Assembly: GCA_038231615.1 (NCBI GenBank)
Contig: JBBRLA010000170.1
Span: 1-13,448, forward strand
Direction of reading: 5' to 3'
Source: JBBRLA01 sp038231615
Lineage (GTDB): Bacteria > Myxococcota_A > Polyangia > Palsa-1104 > JAEUJZ01
DNA: 13,448 nucleotides
How positions within the stretch are numbered: the stretch's first letter is position 1; each line of letters begins with the position of its first letter. The translations under genes and the position numbers were made by a program. The notes below the pieces were generated by a model. It had not been told where the DNA came from. It saw nothing but the letters and a program-made list of their open reading frames with translations, and did no database searches. Positions 6,125 to 12,240 of the stretch are shown here, piece by piece.

Positions 6125-7093
6125 ATGATTGACGCCCGAACCGAACCTCGACGCACCCTCTACCCCGAGATCGAGCCTTACCGGTCCGGGCGGCTGCGGG
6201 TCTCCCCGATCCACGAGCTGTACTTCGAGGAGTCGGGCAATCCCCAGGGCAAGCCGGTGGTTTTCGTTCACGGCGGCCCCGGCAGTGGCACCGAGCCGAC
6301 GCAGCGGCGCTTCTTCGATCCGGCGCACTACCGCATCCTGCTCTTCGATCAGCGGGGCGCCGGCAGGAGCACCCCGCATGCCTCCCTGGTGGACAACACC
6401 ACCTGGCACCTGGTGGCCGACATGGAGGCACTGCGGCAGCACCTGGACATCGGCCGCTGGCAGGTCTTCGGCGGATCCTGGGGCAGCACCCTGGCCCTGG
6501 CCTACGCCCAGACCCATCCCGATCGTGTCACCGAGCTGGTCCTGCGGGGCATCTTTCTTTTGCGCGAGCGGGAGATCAACTGGTTCTACCGCGGCGGCGC
6601 CGCCATGCTTTTCGCCGACGCCTGGGAGGACTACCTGCAGCCCATCCCCCCTGAGGAGCGGGCGGACCCGATTGCCGCCTACCACAAGCGCCTGACCTCG
6701 GAGAACGCCGCGGTGCGCGTCGAGGCGGCCCACGCCTGGAGCCTGTGGGAGGGCCGGACGAGCAAGCTCTTGCCCGATGCGGGGATGGTCGCCCGCATGA
6801 CCCAGGAGCAGTTCTCCCTGGCGCTCTCCCGCATCGAATGCCACTACTTCGTCCACCACGGCTTTCTGCGCGGCGACAACCAGCTTCTGGAGGACATGCA
6901 CAAGATCCGGCACATCCCCGGAGTGATCGTGCAGGGACGCTATGATGTGGTGTGCCCGCTGGACTCCGCCTGGGCGCTGCACCGCGCCTGGCCCGGGTCG
7001 GACCTGCGCATCGTCCCCGACACCGGCCACTCCGCCATGGAGCCCGGCAACGTCCACGAGCTGGTCTCAGCCACCGACCGCTTCTTCCGTTAG
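6125..7093 (+). CDS. pip: Proline iminopeptidase (prolyl aminopeptidase, S33)
   Basis: 322 aa, the usual length for the bacterial enzyme, which releases N-terminal proline from small peptides in the cytoplasm. The N-terminus LYPEIEPYRSGRL is the family signature. HGGPGSG (His49-) forms the oxyanion region, and DQRGAGRSTPH follows. The triad is Ser118 in GGSWGS, Asp274 in GRYDVVCP and His302 in DTGHSAMEPG, all intact, so the enzyme should be active. No signal peptide is seen. ATG 6125 is accepted because the family N-terminus follows closely, although no Shine-Dalgarno sequence precedes it. The stop codon at 7091-7093 is followed directly by an ATG in the frame of the downstream leader ORF. 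Divergence from an MFSD1-like transporter suggests joint use of imported di- or tripeptides. Confidence 0.93.
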   Translation: MIDARTEPRRTLYPEIEPYRSGRLRVSPIHELYFEESGNPQGKPVVFVHGGPGSGTEPTQRRFFDPAHYRILLFDQRGAGRSTPHASLVDNTTWHLVADMEALRQHLDIGRWQVFGGSWGSTLALAYAQTHPDRVTELVLRGIFLLREREINWFYRGGAAMLFADAWEDYLQPIPPEERADPIAAYHKRLTSENAAVRVEAAHAWSLWEGRTSKLLPDAGMVARMTQEQFSLALSRIECHYFVHHGFLRGDNQLLEDMHKIRHIPGVIVQGRYDVVCPLDSAWALHRAWPGSDLRIVPDTGHSAMEPGNVHELVSATDRFFR

Positions 7094-7138
7094 ATGACTT
7101 TCATCAGCGTGACACCCTGTATAGCCGAGGGAGACGAA

Positions 7139-7182
7139 ATGAGCGGGATGCCTCGGACCCGACGATCGGGTAGAGTTCTTTG

Positions 7183-7183
<1 letters not shown>
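7139..7183 (+). CDS. 14-codon leader-like ORF ahead of the SEC-C gene
   Basis: Encodes MSGMPRTRRSGRVL. The start has the best Shine-Dalgarno sequence in this area, GAGGGAG at 7127-7133, five bases before ATG. Its TGA stop (7181-7183) overlaps the ATG of the SEC-C gene as TGATG, the classic layout for termination-reinitiation coupling; the SEC-C gene itself has no good Shine-Dalgarno. The frame is open back to ATG 7094, directly after the peptidase stop, so a 29-residue version is possible. The peptide is arginine-rich with no recognised homologue. It could be a regulatory leader or simply a ribosome-loading device. Confidence 0.45.
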
Positions 7184-7426
<243 letters not shown>

Positions 7427-7506
7427 CTGACGACCTCAAAGCCCACTCGCGGCGCCGGAACCCTGGCGCGGTCAAAGAGCCCCACGTCCCGCTCGATCTG
7501 ACCTTC

Positions 7507-7869
7507 CTACCATTCCACGCGAGCTTCGGGATAGGCCCGAATCTTCTCGTCACAGGTCAGGATGCGCAGCTTGTGCAGTGCAGCCGTGGCGATGATAAAT
7601 CGGTCGCAGGGGTCGGCGTGGATCGGTGGGAGCTGCGCTGCGTACGCGGGCCAATCCTCTGGCGACAAGGGGGCGGTGGGATCCTCCATGAACACCACGC
7701 CCGCCAACCTGGGATTCTTGCAAAGCGGGTCCTTGGTGGCCGAGACTGGACGCAGCTCGGCAATGGGTCTGCCGTTCCGGCAGATTCGGACCCACTCCCC
7801 CTGCTCTTCGACCGCCGCCAACAGCGCAGACAGCCGGGTCTTGGCCTCATGCGTATTGATAATGATCAT
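7507..7869 (-). pseudogene. Phd-type antitoxin fused in frame to the C-terminal remnant of a PIN (VapC) toxin
   Basis: 120 aa. Residues 1-74 form a complete Phd/YefM antitoxin: MIIINTHEAKTRLSALL is the DNA-binding N-terminus, WVRICRNGRPIAELRP the standard middle, and APLSPEDWP the usual C-terminal end. Residues 75-120 match only the last third of a VapC-type PIN RNase: LPPIHADPCDRFIIATA and LRILTCDEKI. The PIN N-terminus, with its first catalytic aspartate and about 80 residues, is missing, as is the antitoxin stop. An in-frame deletion of roughly 240 bases in an ancestral phd-vapC pair would produce this. The toxin cannot be active; the antitoxin may still bind DNA or neutralise related toxins. 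The start is ATG 7869, three bases from a 20-bp palindrome. The cassette lies between 26-bp direct repeats. Confidence 0.82.
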
Positions 7870-7872
7870 AAA

Positions 7873-7892
7873 CTAAGTCTAGCTAGACTTAG
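7873..7892. promoter_or_regulatory. Perfect 20-bp palindrome, likely Phd operator
   Basis: Half-site CTAAGTCTAG followed immediately by its reverse complement CTAGACTTAG, AT-rich in a GC-rich neighbourhood. It ends three bases before the antitoxin start. Phd-family antitoxins bind palindromes overlapping their own promoter, so this is very probably the autoregulatory operator. There is no room for a Shine-Dalgarno sequence between it and the ATG, so a short or leaderless mRNA is likely. Confidence 0.8.
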
Positions 7893-8000
7893 GGGCCTGT
7901 CCAGAGCATTTGGGCAACAAGAGAGCCGAATCACATCCACCCAGACTTGCCGTGCCGAGCTATGGCTACGCCCGGCTGCGCCATTCCCCTCATCGTTTAA

Positions 8001-8026
8001 CCACGGCGCCTGAGGCGCGGGCGATC
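8001..8026 (+). repeat. 26-bp direct repeat, copy 2
   Basis: Identical to 7401-7426 over 26 bases, with unrelated flanks (GTTTAA before, GTTTGC after). It lies 48 bases upstream of the biotin carboxylase start. If copy 1 and copy 2 were once a single site, the SEC-C gene originally stood directly upstream of the carboxylase gene. Confidence 0.95.
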
Positions 8027-8073
8027 GTTTGCGCTAAGACTGCGGCACAAAACCGCGTAAGATACGCCCCCGC

Positions 8074-9627
8074 ATGATCCCATCCAGCCCAAACCCCGAT
8101 TCCTTTCGCCCCATCCGCAAGATCCTCGTCGCCAACCGCGGCGAGATCGCGGTGCGCGTCATGCGCGCCTGCCGCGAGCTGGGGATCGCCAGCGTCGCCA
8201 TCTACTCCGAGGCCGACCGCGGCGCCCTGCACGTGCGCAGCGCCGACGAGGCATACCTCATTGGCCCGCCGCCCGCGCGGGAAAGCTACCTGGACATCGA
8301 CAAGGTCCTTGCCGCGGCCAGGCGATCGGGGGCCGACGCGATCCACCCGGGCTATGGGTTCCTCTCGGAGCGCGCCGAGTTCGTCGAGGCCTGTCTTTCG
8401 GCGGGCCTGACCTTCATCGGCCCTTCGGCCCACGCCATGCGCACCATGGGCGAAAAGACCCGCGCCAGGGCGGCGATGCGCGACGCAGGGGTGCCGGTGG
8501 TCCCCGGCGACAACGGCCCCGGGGACCGAGGCTTCCCCACGGTGGAGATGGCGCTGGAAGCGGCACGGAAGGTCGGCTTTCCGGTGATGCTCAAGGCGGC
8601 GGCGGGCGGCGGCGGACGCGGCATGCGCCTGTGCGAGAGCGAGGCCAAGTTCCTCGCCGCCTTCGACGGGGCCCGCCGCGAGGCCAAGGCCGCCTTCGGG
8701 GACGACACGGTGTACCTGGAGCGGGCGGTCCTCCGGCCCCGCCACGTGGAGATCCAGGTCTTCGGCGACCACCAGGGGCACCACCTGTACCTCTTCGAGC
8801 GCGACTGCTCGGTGCAGCGGCGCAACCAGAAGGTCATCGAGGAGGCCCCTTCCCCTTTCGTCGACCCGGACCTGCGGCGGCGCATGGGCCAGGTGGCGGC
8901 GCGGGCGGCGGCGGCGGTGGACTACGTGGGGGCGGGGACCTGCGAGTTCCTGGTGGCCCAGGACAAGAGCTTCTACTTCCTGGAGATGAACACCCGCCTC
9001 CAGGTGGAGCACCCGGTGACCGAGATGATCACCGGCCTGGATCTGGTGCATCTGCAAATCCACGTGGCACAGGGGCAGCCCCTGCCCTTCACCCAGGACG
9101 AGCTGCGCCTGCGCGGCGCGGCCATCGAGTGCCGGGTATACGCCGAGGACCCCATCCGCTTCCTGCCCTCGCCGGGGCGGATCACTCAGTTGCGCACCCC
9201 CGCGGGGCCCAACGTGCGGGACGACAGCGGTATCTATGAAGGGGCGGAGATCAGCACCTTCTACGACCCGATGATCTCCAAGCTGGTGGTTTTCGGCGCG
9301 ACGCGGCTTCAAGCAATCGAACGGATGCGCCGGGCGCTCGACGAGTACCGGGTAGGGGGCATCAAGACCAACCTGTCCTTCCACCGGAGGGTCATGACCG
9401 AGCCGGATTTCGTCGCGGGGACCTACGACACCAGCTACATCGAGCGCCACAAGGCCGAGCTGCTAGCGCCCCACATCCCCGACGAGGACACGCTGAAGGT
9501 GATGCTCCAGGCGGCGGCGATCCACGCGGTGTCGCAGGCCGAGGGCGCGGCGCAGGACGCAGGTCCCTCCGCACAAGGACCCTCCCCCTGGCGGGCCGGC
9601 TGGGCCGGCTGGCGCGGTCAGGGGTAG
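8074..9627 (+). CDS. accC: Acyl-CoA carboxylase biotin carboxylase subunit
   Basis: 517 aa. Catalyses ATP- and bicarbonate-dependent carboxylation of biotin on a carrier protein, the first half-reaction of acetyl- or propionyl-CoA carboxylase. The N-terminal domain starts KILVANRGEIAVRVMRA. The ATP-grasp domain has Lys174 and the glycine loop AAAGGGGRGM, then ERDCSVQRRNQKVIEEAP and EMNTRLQVEHPVTE, whose Glu304, Asn306, Arg308 and Glu312 correspond to E. coli Glu288, Asn290, Arg292 and Glu296. The C-terminal lid (AIECRVYAEDP, FLPSPGRIT) is intact. E. coli AccC is about 449 aa; the extra tail lacks the MKM biotinyl motif and ends in a tryptophan-rich stretch, so the carrier must be encoded elsewhere. 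No carrier or carboxyltransferase gene adjoins. No strong Shine-Dalgarno precedes ATG 8074, and an internal start nearer KILVANRGE is possible. Acetyl- versus propionyl-CoA use cannot be decided. Confidence 0.93.
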   Translation: MIPSSPNPDSFRPIRKILVANRGEIAVRVMRACRELGIASVAIYSEADRGALHVRSADEAYLIGPPPARESYLDIDKVLAAARRSGADAIHPGYGFLSERAEFVEACLSAGLTFIGPSAHAMRTMGEKTRARAAMRDAGVPVVPGDNGPGDRGFPTVEMALEAARKVGFPVMLKAAAGGGGRGMRLCESEAKFLAAFDGARREAKAAFGDDTVYLERAVLRPRHVEIQVFGDHQGHHLYLFERDCSVQRRNQKVIEEAPSPFVDPDLRRRMGQVAARAAAAVDYVGAGTCEFLVAQDKSFYFLEMNTRLQVEHPVTEMITGLDLVHLQIHVAQGQPLPFTQDELRLRGAAIECRVYAEDPIRFLPSPGRITQLRTPAGPNVRDDSGIYEGAEISTFYDPMISKLVVFGATRLQAIERMRRALDEYRVGGIKTNLSFHRRVMTEPDFVAGTYDTSYIERHKAELLAPHIPDEDTLKVMLQAAAIHAVSQAEGAAQDAGPSAQGPSPWRAGWAGWRGQG

Positions 9628-9893
9628 CGTCTTCAAGCAGGCGCAGCGCCTGTATCCCCGCCGATGCGGCCAGCACCCTTGCGCCTGGACGAACCGCCAA
9701 AAGCACATCCAGAAACTCCGAGAGGCCCCGCCCGCGCTACTTTCATCAGGCGAGGCATTCGTAATTGGGAATATGCCGGCGAGATACCGTACGCTGGCTG
9801 GCCTATGGGGTCGGGACCCGAGGAATCGTGATGGGCCGCTGACAGCGGCCCCGTTACGTGGTCTTTTGTCCTGGCGAGAAGTAATCTTTCGTC
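9628..9893. other. Spacer after accC with two strong inverted repeats
   Basis: No convincing gene. CAGGCGC-A-GCGCCTG at 9638-9652 lies 10 bases after the accC stop. A second hairpin at 9833-9851 has an 8-bp perfect stem GGGCCGCT/AGCGGCCC around a 3-base loop, followed after some 12 bases by TCTTTTG, a weak terminator-like tail. The minus strand at about 9620-9715 reads LSEFLDVLLAVRPGARVL in a short frame that looks protein-like but has a stop just upstream and no start; it may be a gene remnant. Confidence 0.55.
9833..9851 (+). terminator. Hairpin, possible weak terminator or leader structure
   Basis: Perfect 8-bp stem GGGCCGCT / AGCGGCCC with loop GAC. The downstream T-tract is poor and displaced, so intrinsic termination is only one option. 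It lies 42 bases upstream of the next start codon and could instead act in that mRNA's leader. Confidence 0.4.
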
Positions 9894-10493
9894 ATGTCAT
9901 ATAGCGACTTCTCCCTGCGCGAACTTGTTGAGCAGTTCGGGCTGACCACCCAGGAAGACATCAGCCTCTTCTCCGGCGTAAAGCCCGTGCAGCCCTCGGC
10001 GCTCCTGCGCAGTACCCTGGACGACGCCATGCCCCTGGCGCTCGCCCTCCAGACGGAGAAGGCCCGTTCCGAGATGATCATCGCGCCGATCTTGCTGGAG
10101 GTCCGCCGCCTGGCAAAGCCGCGCATCTCCCTCTTCTCCGGCGTGGAGTTCAACGTCGATCAGCCCCGCGGCCTCAACGGCGTCTGCGATTACCTGATTG
10201 GACGCAGCCCCGAGCAACTCTTCGTCCGCGCCCCCGTCCTCGCAGTCGTCGAGGCCAAAAACGACAACGTCCGCGCCGGCTACGCACAGTGCGCCGCGGA
10301 GATGATTGCCGCCCAGATCTTCAACAAGCGAGCCGAACAAGAGAGCCCCGTCTACGGCTCGGTCACCACCGGCAACGTCTGGCGCTTCCTGCGCCTCGAC
10401 GGCAGCACCCTGACCATCGACAAGGACGAATACTACATCGACCGCGTCGATCTCCTCCTGGGTCTGATTCTTTCCATCTGCGCACCGAAGTGA
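9894..10493 (+). CDS. Unnamed PD-(D/E)XK nuclease-like protein
   Basis: 199 aa, soluble, no signal peptide. It resembles a family of about 200-residue hypothetical proteins that I associate mainly with cyanobacteria (N-terminus SYSDF, then TEKARSEMIIAPILLE, ISLFSGVEFNVD, LNGVCDYLIG, VVEAKNDN). Candidate nuclease residues are in canonical order: Glu60 in a helix, Asp99 (GVCDYL), Glu120-Ala-Lys122 (VVEAKND) and Gln132 (GYAQCAAEM). This is the E-D-ExK-Q pattern of PD-(D/E)XK enzymes related to type I restriction HsdR N-termini. No methyltransferase or helicase partner is nearby, so it is a stand-alone putative nuclease of unknown role. ISLFSGV occurs twice (residues 23-29 and 78-84). A GAGAAG lies about 14 bases upstream of the start, a weak signal. 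It converges on the next gene with 16 bases between stops. Confidence 0.7.
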   Translation: MSYSDFSLRELVEQFGLTTQEDISLFSGVKPVQPSALLRSTLDDAMPLALALQTEKARSEMIIAPILLEVRRLAKPRISLFSGVEFNVDQPRGLNGVCDYLIGRSPEQLFVRAPVLAVVEAKNDNVRAGYAQCAAEMIAAQIFNKRAEQESPVYGSVTTGNVWRFLRLDGSTLTIDKDEYYIDRVDLLLGLILSICAPK

Positions 10494-10509
10494 TCGATCC
10501 AGGCGGCGG

Positions 10510-10902
10510 TCAGCCGTCTTGCTGCGCGTCATCGAAGGTCTTCTGGCGATCCTTGGCCCGGGCCTTCAGCAGGGCCTCCTTTTCGGCGTGCAGGTTCAGC
10601 GAGAGCCGCAACATCAGATACAGGCCGATGCCGATCCACAGGATGGGATAGCCCGGCAAGGCCGTCGAGACAAGGTTGCGCAAAGAGAGCAGGCCGCCCA
10701 GGACGGCGAAACCCGCGCCGATCATGCCCAGGGCATAGGAGCGCCGCCGCCGCAGGGCCACCGCCACCGCGCCGCCAAGGAGCCCGGCGCCGACGAGCAG
10801 GTTGCCTGGTTGCCGGTAGATTCCCGGGGGGTGCAGGTTCACCACCGCGGAACATGCCATAAGGACCATCAGGACAACCAGATTGGTGACGTGAGAGCGC
10901 AT
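10510..10902 (-). CDS. Small integral membrane protein, four predicted helices
   Basis: 130 aa from ATG 10902. Hydrophobic segments lie at about 7-23, 35-49, 57-78 and 84-103, separated by a basic RRRR turn at about residues 51-54. The C-terminal 25 residues are charged and helical (HAEKEALLKARAKDR), probably cytoplasmic. AAGGAGG at 10911-10905 lies only two bases before this ATG; a GTG at 10914 would extend the protein by four residues with AGGTGG ahead of it, so the start is uncertain. No family is recognised. It stands alone, convergent with the nuclease-like gene. Confidence 0.6.
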   Translation of the reverse strand: MRSHVTNLVVLMVLMACSAVVNLHPPGIYRQPGNLLVGAGLLGGAVAVALRRRRSYALGMIGAGFAVLGGLLSLRNLVSTALPGYPILWIGIGLYLMLRLSLNLHAEKEALLKARAKDRQKTFDDAQQDG

Positions 10903-10911
10903 GTCCTCCTT

Positions 10912-11344
10912 CACGTACCACCTGTGCGGGCCGGACGCAATTTATGCCAGCCTCTCCGTTGTGCGACGACATCCAATGGGGTCACGGTGCAGCTCATCAC
11001 CAAGCGCGGCGAGGGACCAGCCGGGTGTTTATGAGCCAGCCGAAGGACATTTTGTGCCGACCACGCCGCCGGTACGCGACGCGCTGGCTGCAGCCTACTT
11101 CCCCAGGGAGCGCCTGTCGGTTTACGTGGCAGGCAGGCGCGCGCCCGGGGATCACCTGCGTTCAAGCCCACCCTACGAGGTCGACGGGGAGCGAATTCCC
11201 GAGGTATGGTTGGTGCCGCCGTCGCGTAGCCCGTCCTGCGACTAAACCTGGCCAGTGCGCGCCGGGTGGTCTGGGTAAGGGAGACATGGTCGAGAACAGC
11301 GGCAGCGACAAGGGCGAGTAGCGGCACGCCTCCGACGGCGGAAG
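10912..11344. other. Non-coding stretch with a possible decayed gene
   Basis: About 430 bases without a convincing gene. A plus-strand frame ending at 11245 reads VYEPAEGHFVPTTPP, then RERLSVYVAGRRAPGDHL and YEVDGERIPEVWLVP over about 73 codons. Its amino-acid mix looks natural and its third-position GC is raised, but there is no matching N-terminus or start. A neighbouring frame just upstream (GVTVQLITKRGEGPAG) could be its continuation across a frameshift. I recognise no family. Nothing else of note is seen here. Confidence 0.35.
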
Positions 11345-11548
11345 TTATTGGCGGCGATGCAAGATGCCCCCGCCAAAAGCGTAGACATCACCAGGTCCGC
11401 TGCCCCATACGCCCTGAAAGTTTACATAAGTCCCGCTGGCCAGCGTCTGCCAGGTCTTGCCTCTGTCTTTGCTGTGCGACAGGGCGCCAAGCGATCCTGA
11501 GACATAGATATCATCAGGTCTGTCCGAAGGCTGGGCCGACGCGGGAAC
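11345..11548 (-). pseudogene. C-terminal remnant of a BNR/Ycf48-like beta-propeller protein
   Basis: A frame of about 67 codons, bounded upstream by a stop at 11551-11549 and ending TAA at 11347-11345. It reads DDIYVSGSLGALSHSKDRGK, then TWQTLASGTY and VWGSGPGDVYAFGGGILH. This is slightly more than one complete repeat of the Asp-box/BNR-type propeller (DDIYVSG...G.TW..L.SGT...VWGSGPGDVYA.G) found in many secreted myxobacterial proteins. There is no start codon, signal peptide or further repeats, so it is the tail of a larger gene whose front is gone. The toxin-antitoxin pair lies immediately upstream, 20 bases from its first codon, and may mark the break point. Confidence 0.65.
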
Positions 11549-11567
11549 TCAGCGCGAACCTGGCGCC

Positions 11568-11873
11568 TCAGCGAGGCAGCGGCGGACGCTCGTCCCGGTG
11601 GTGGCTCCATACAAGGACGATCACGACCTCATCGAGGGGCGGTGCATCGTAGCGGTAGTAGACGTAGTGCTTGCTTTTCGCAAGCAAGAGACAGTGGGCG
11701 TCGGGGCCCTCGCTGGGAACCGGCGGCCCGATGAGCGGTGTGGCGCGGAGCTTCTGCTTGGCCCGCGTCCACTCCTCGCGGAACAGGGTAGGGCGACCGG
11801 TGTTCTGGCGCCACCACCGGTCGATGGCACGAATCTGCGCGGGGACCGTGGGGTGCAGATGGACCCTGGCCAT
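11568..11873 (-). CDS. ParE/RelE-superfamily toxin
   Basis: 101 aa. The N-terminus MARVHLHPTVPAQIRAIDRWW is a ParE-like strand and helix with the usual W-W pair before NTGRPTLFREEW. The C-terminal half has HYVYYRYDAP, then DEVVIVLVWSHHRDERPPL, which corresponds to the VYY..D...I.IL.V.H.RR block of ParE/RelE toxins. Members inhibit gyrase (ParE) or cleave mRNA on ribosomes (RelE); which applies here cannot be told. Its ATG overlaps the antitoxin stop by one base (TGATG, 11875-11871), typical for such pairs. No frameshift or stop interrupts it, so it is probably functional. Confidence 0.8.
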   Translation of the reverse strand: MARVHLHPTVPAQIRAIDRWWRQNTGRPTLFREEWTRAKQKLRATPLIGPPVPSEGPDAHCLLLAKSKHYVYYRYDAPPLDEVVIVLVWSHHRDERPPLPR

Positions 11874-12046
11874 CAGTCGTCGAACAGCACGTCGTCGGCA
11901 TCAATGAGCAGGCCCTGGGCACGCAGGTCGTCTACCTCGCTGAGGCGGCGATGCAGTTCCGCCTGCACGTCGGGGGGCAGCACCGGCACCGCTGGCAGAT
12001 CGTCGTCCTCGTACTGGTCCAGCCTGGCGGTTGCGGGAGGGCTCAT
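11873..12046 (-). CDS. Antitoxin partner of the ParE/RelE-type toxin
   Basis: 57 aa: acidic, starting MSPPATARLDQYEDDDLPAV and ending RAQGLLIDADDVLFDD. It has one amphipathic helix (PPDVQAELHRRLSEVDDLRAQ) and no ribbon-helix-helix or HTH motif that I can identify, so its antitoxin role rests on position: immediately upstream and TGATG-overlapped with the toxin, same strand, suitable size and charge. Start at ATG 12046; AGAGG lies only two bases before it. A candidate promoter (TTGCCC, 17-base spacer, TATGCT) would place transcription start almost on the ATG, so the mRNA may be leaderless. A longer in-frame version starting upstream is possible but its sequence looks non-coding. Confidence 0.65.
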   Translation of the reverse strand: MSPPATARLDQYEDDDLPAVPVLPPDVQAELHRRLSEVDDLRAQGLLIDADDVLFDD

Positions 12047-12053
12047 GTCCTCT

Positions 12054-12082
12054 AGCATAGGGCCGACCGGAAAGCGGGGCAA
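12054..12082 (-). promoter_or_regulatory. Candidate promoter of the toxin-antitoxin pair
   Basis: The minus strand carries TTGCCC at 12082-12077 and TATGCT at 12059-12054 with a 17-base spacer, each matching four of six consensus positions. The expected start of transcription is at about 12047, next to the antitoxin ATG. A 7-bp hairpin lies just upstream at 12115-12097. Confidence 0.4.
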
Positions 12083-12096
12083 GTCAGGGGGTGGTG

Positions 12097-12115
12097 GGCT
12101 GCGTCCAGCGCAGCC
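12097..12115. repeat. 7-bp inverted repeat upstream of the toxin-antitoxin promoter
   Basis: GGCTGCG, five-base loop TCCAG, CGCAGCC. It has no T-tract on either side, so a terminator is unlikely. It could be a binding site for the antitoxin or toxin-antitoxin complex. Confidence 0.45.
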
Positions 12116-12162
12116 ATCAAAATACTTCAAAACACAAACTGAACATGCGTATAGTGTCCGCC

Positions 12163-12240
12163 ATGACATCGCGGCAAGGTCATCGAGGAGATCCCAAGGC
12201 CCACCGCTTTGGTGGAGACTGGACGAACGCGAAGAATTAG
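12163..12240 (+). pseudogene. Short fragment resembling the N-terminus of a TcmP-like protein
   Basis: A 25-codon frame from ATG 12163 reads MTSRQGHRGDPKAHRFGGDW, then TNAKN and a stop. HRFGGDWT..K resembles the start of three-Cys-motif partner (TcmP) proteins and related methyltransferase-like families, which open with (K/R)FGG(D/P)WT..KL. A one-base shift at the stop would continue into LEVAGIMIGRY, encoded by a 35-bp repeat. The rest of the gene is absent. The resemblance covers only about 12 residues, so this is tentative. Confidence 0.3.

Noticed and set aside
7990..9450. Minus-strand open frame of about 486 codons opposite the biotin carboxylase
   Set aside because: Antisense shadow of a strongly conserved enzyme; long only because stop codons are rare in GC-rich antisense frames.
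9620..9715. Minus-strand peptide LSEFLDVLLAVRPGARVL downstream of accC
   Set aside because: It looks protein-like, but a stop lies a few codons upstream, no start fits, and its continuation enters accC; kept only as a possible remnant within the spacer note.
10911..11327. Minus-strand frame of about 138 codons in the gap after the membrane protein
   Set aside because: Arg/Pro/Ala-rich with no domain and no conserved features; the plus-strand frame over the same DNA looks more natural, and neither is convincing as an intact gene.
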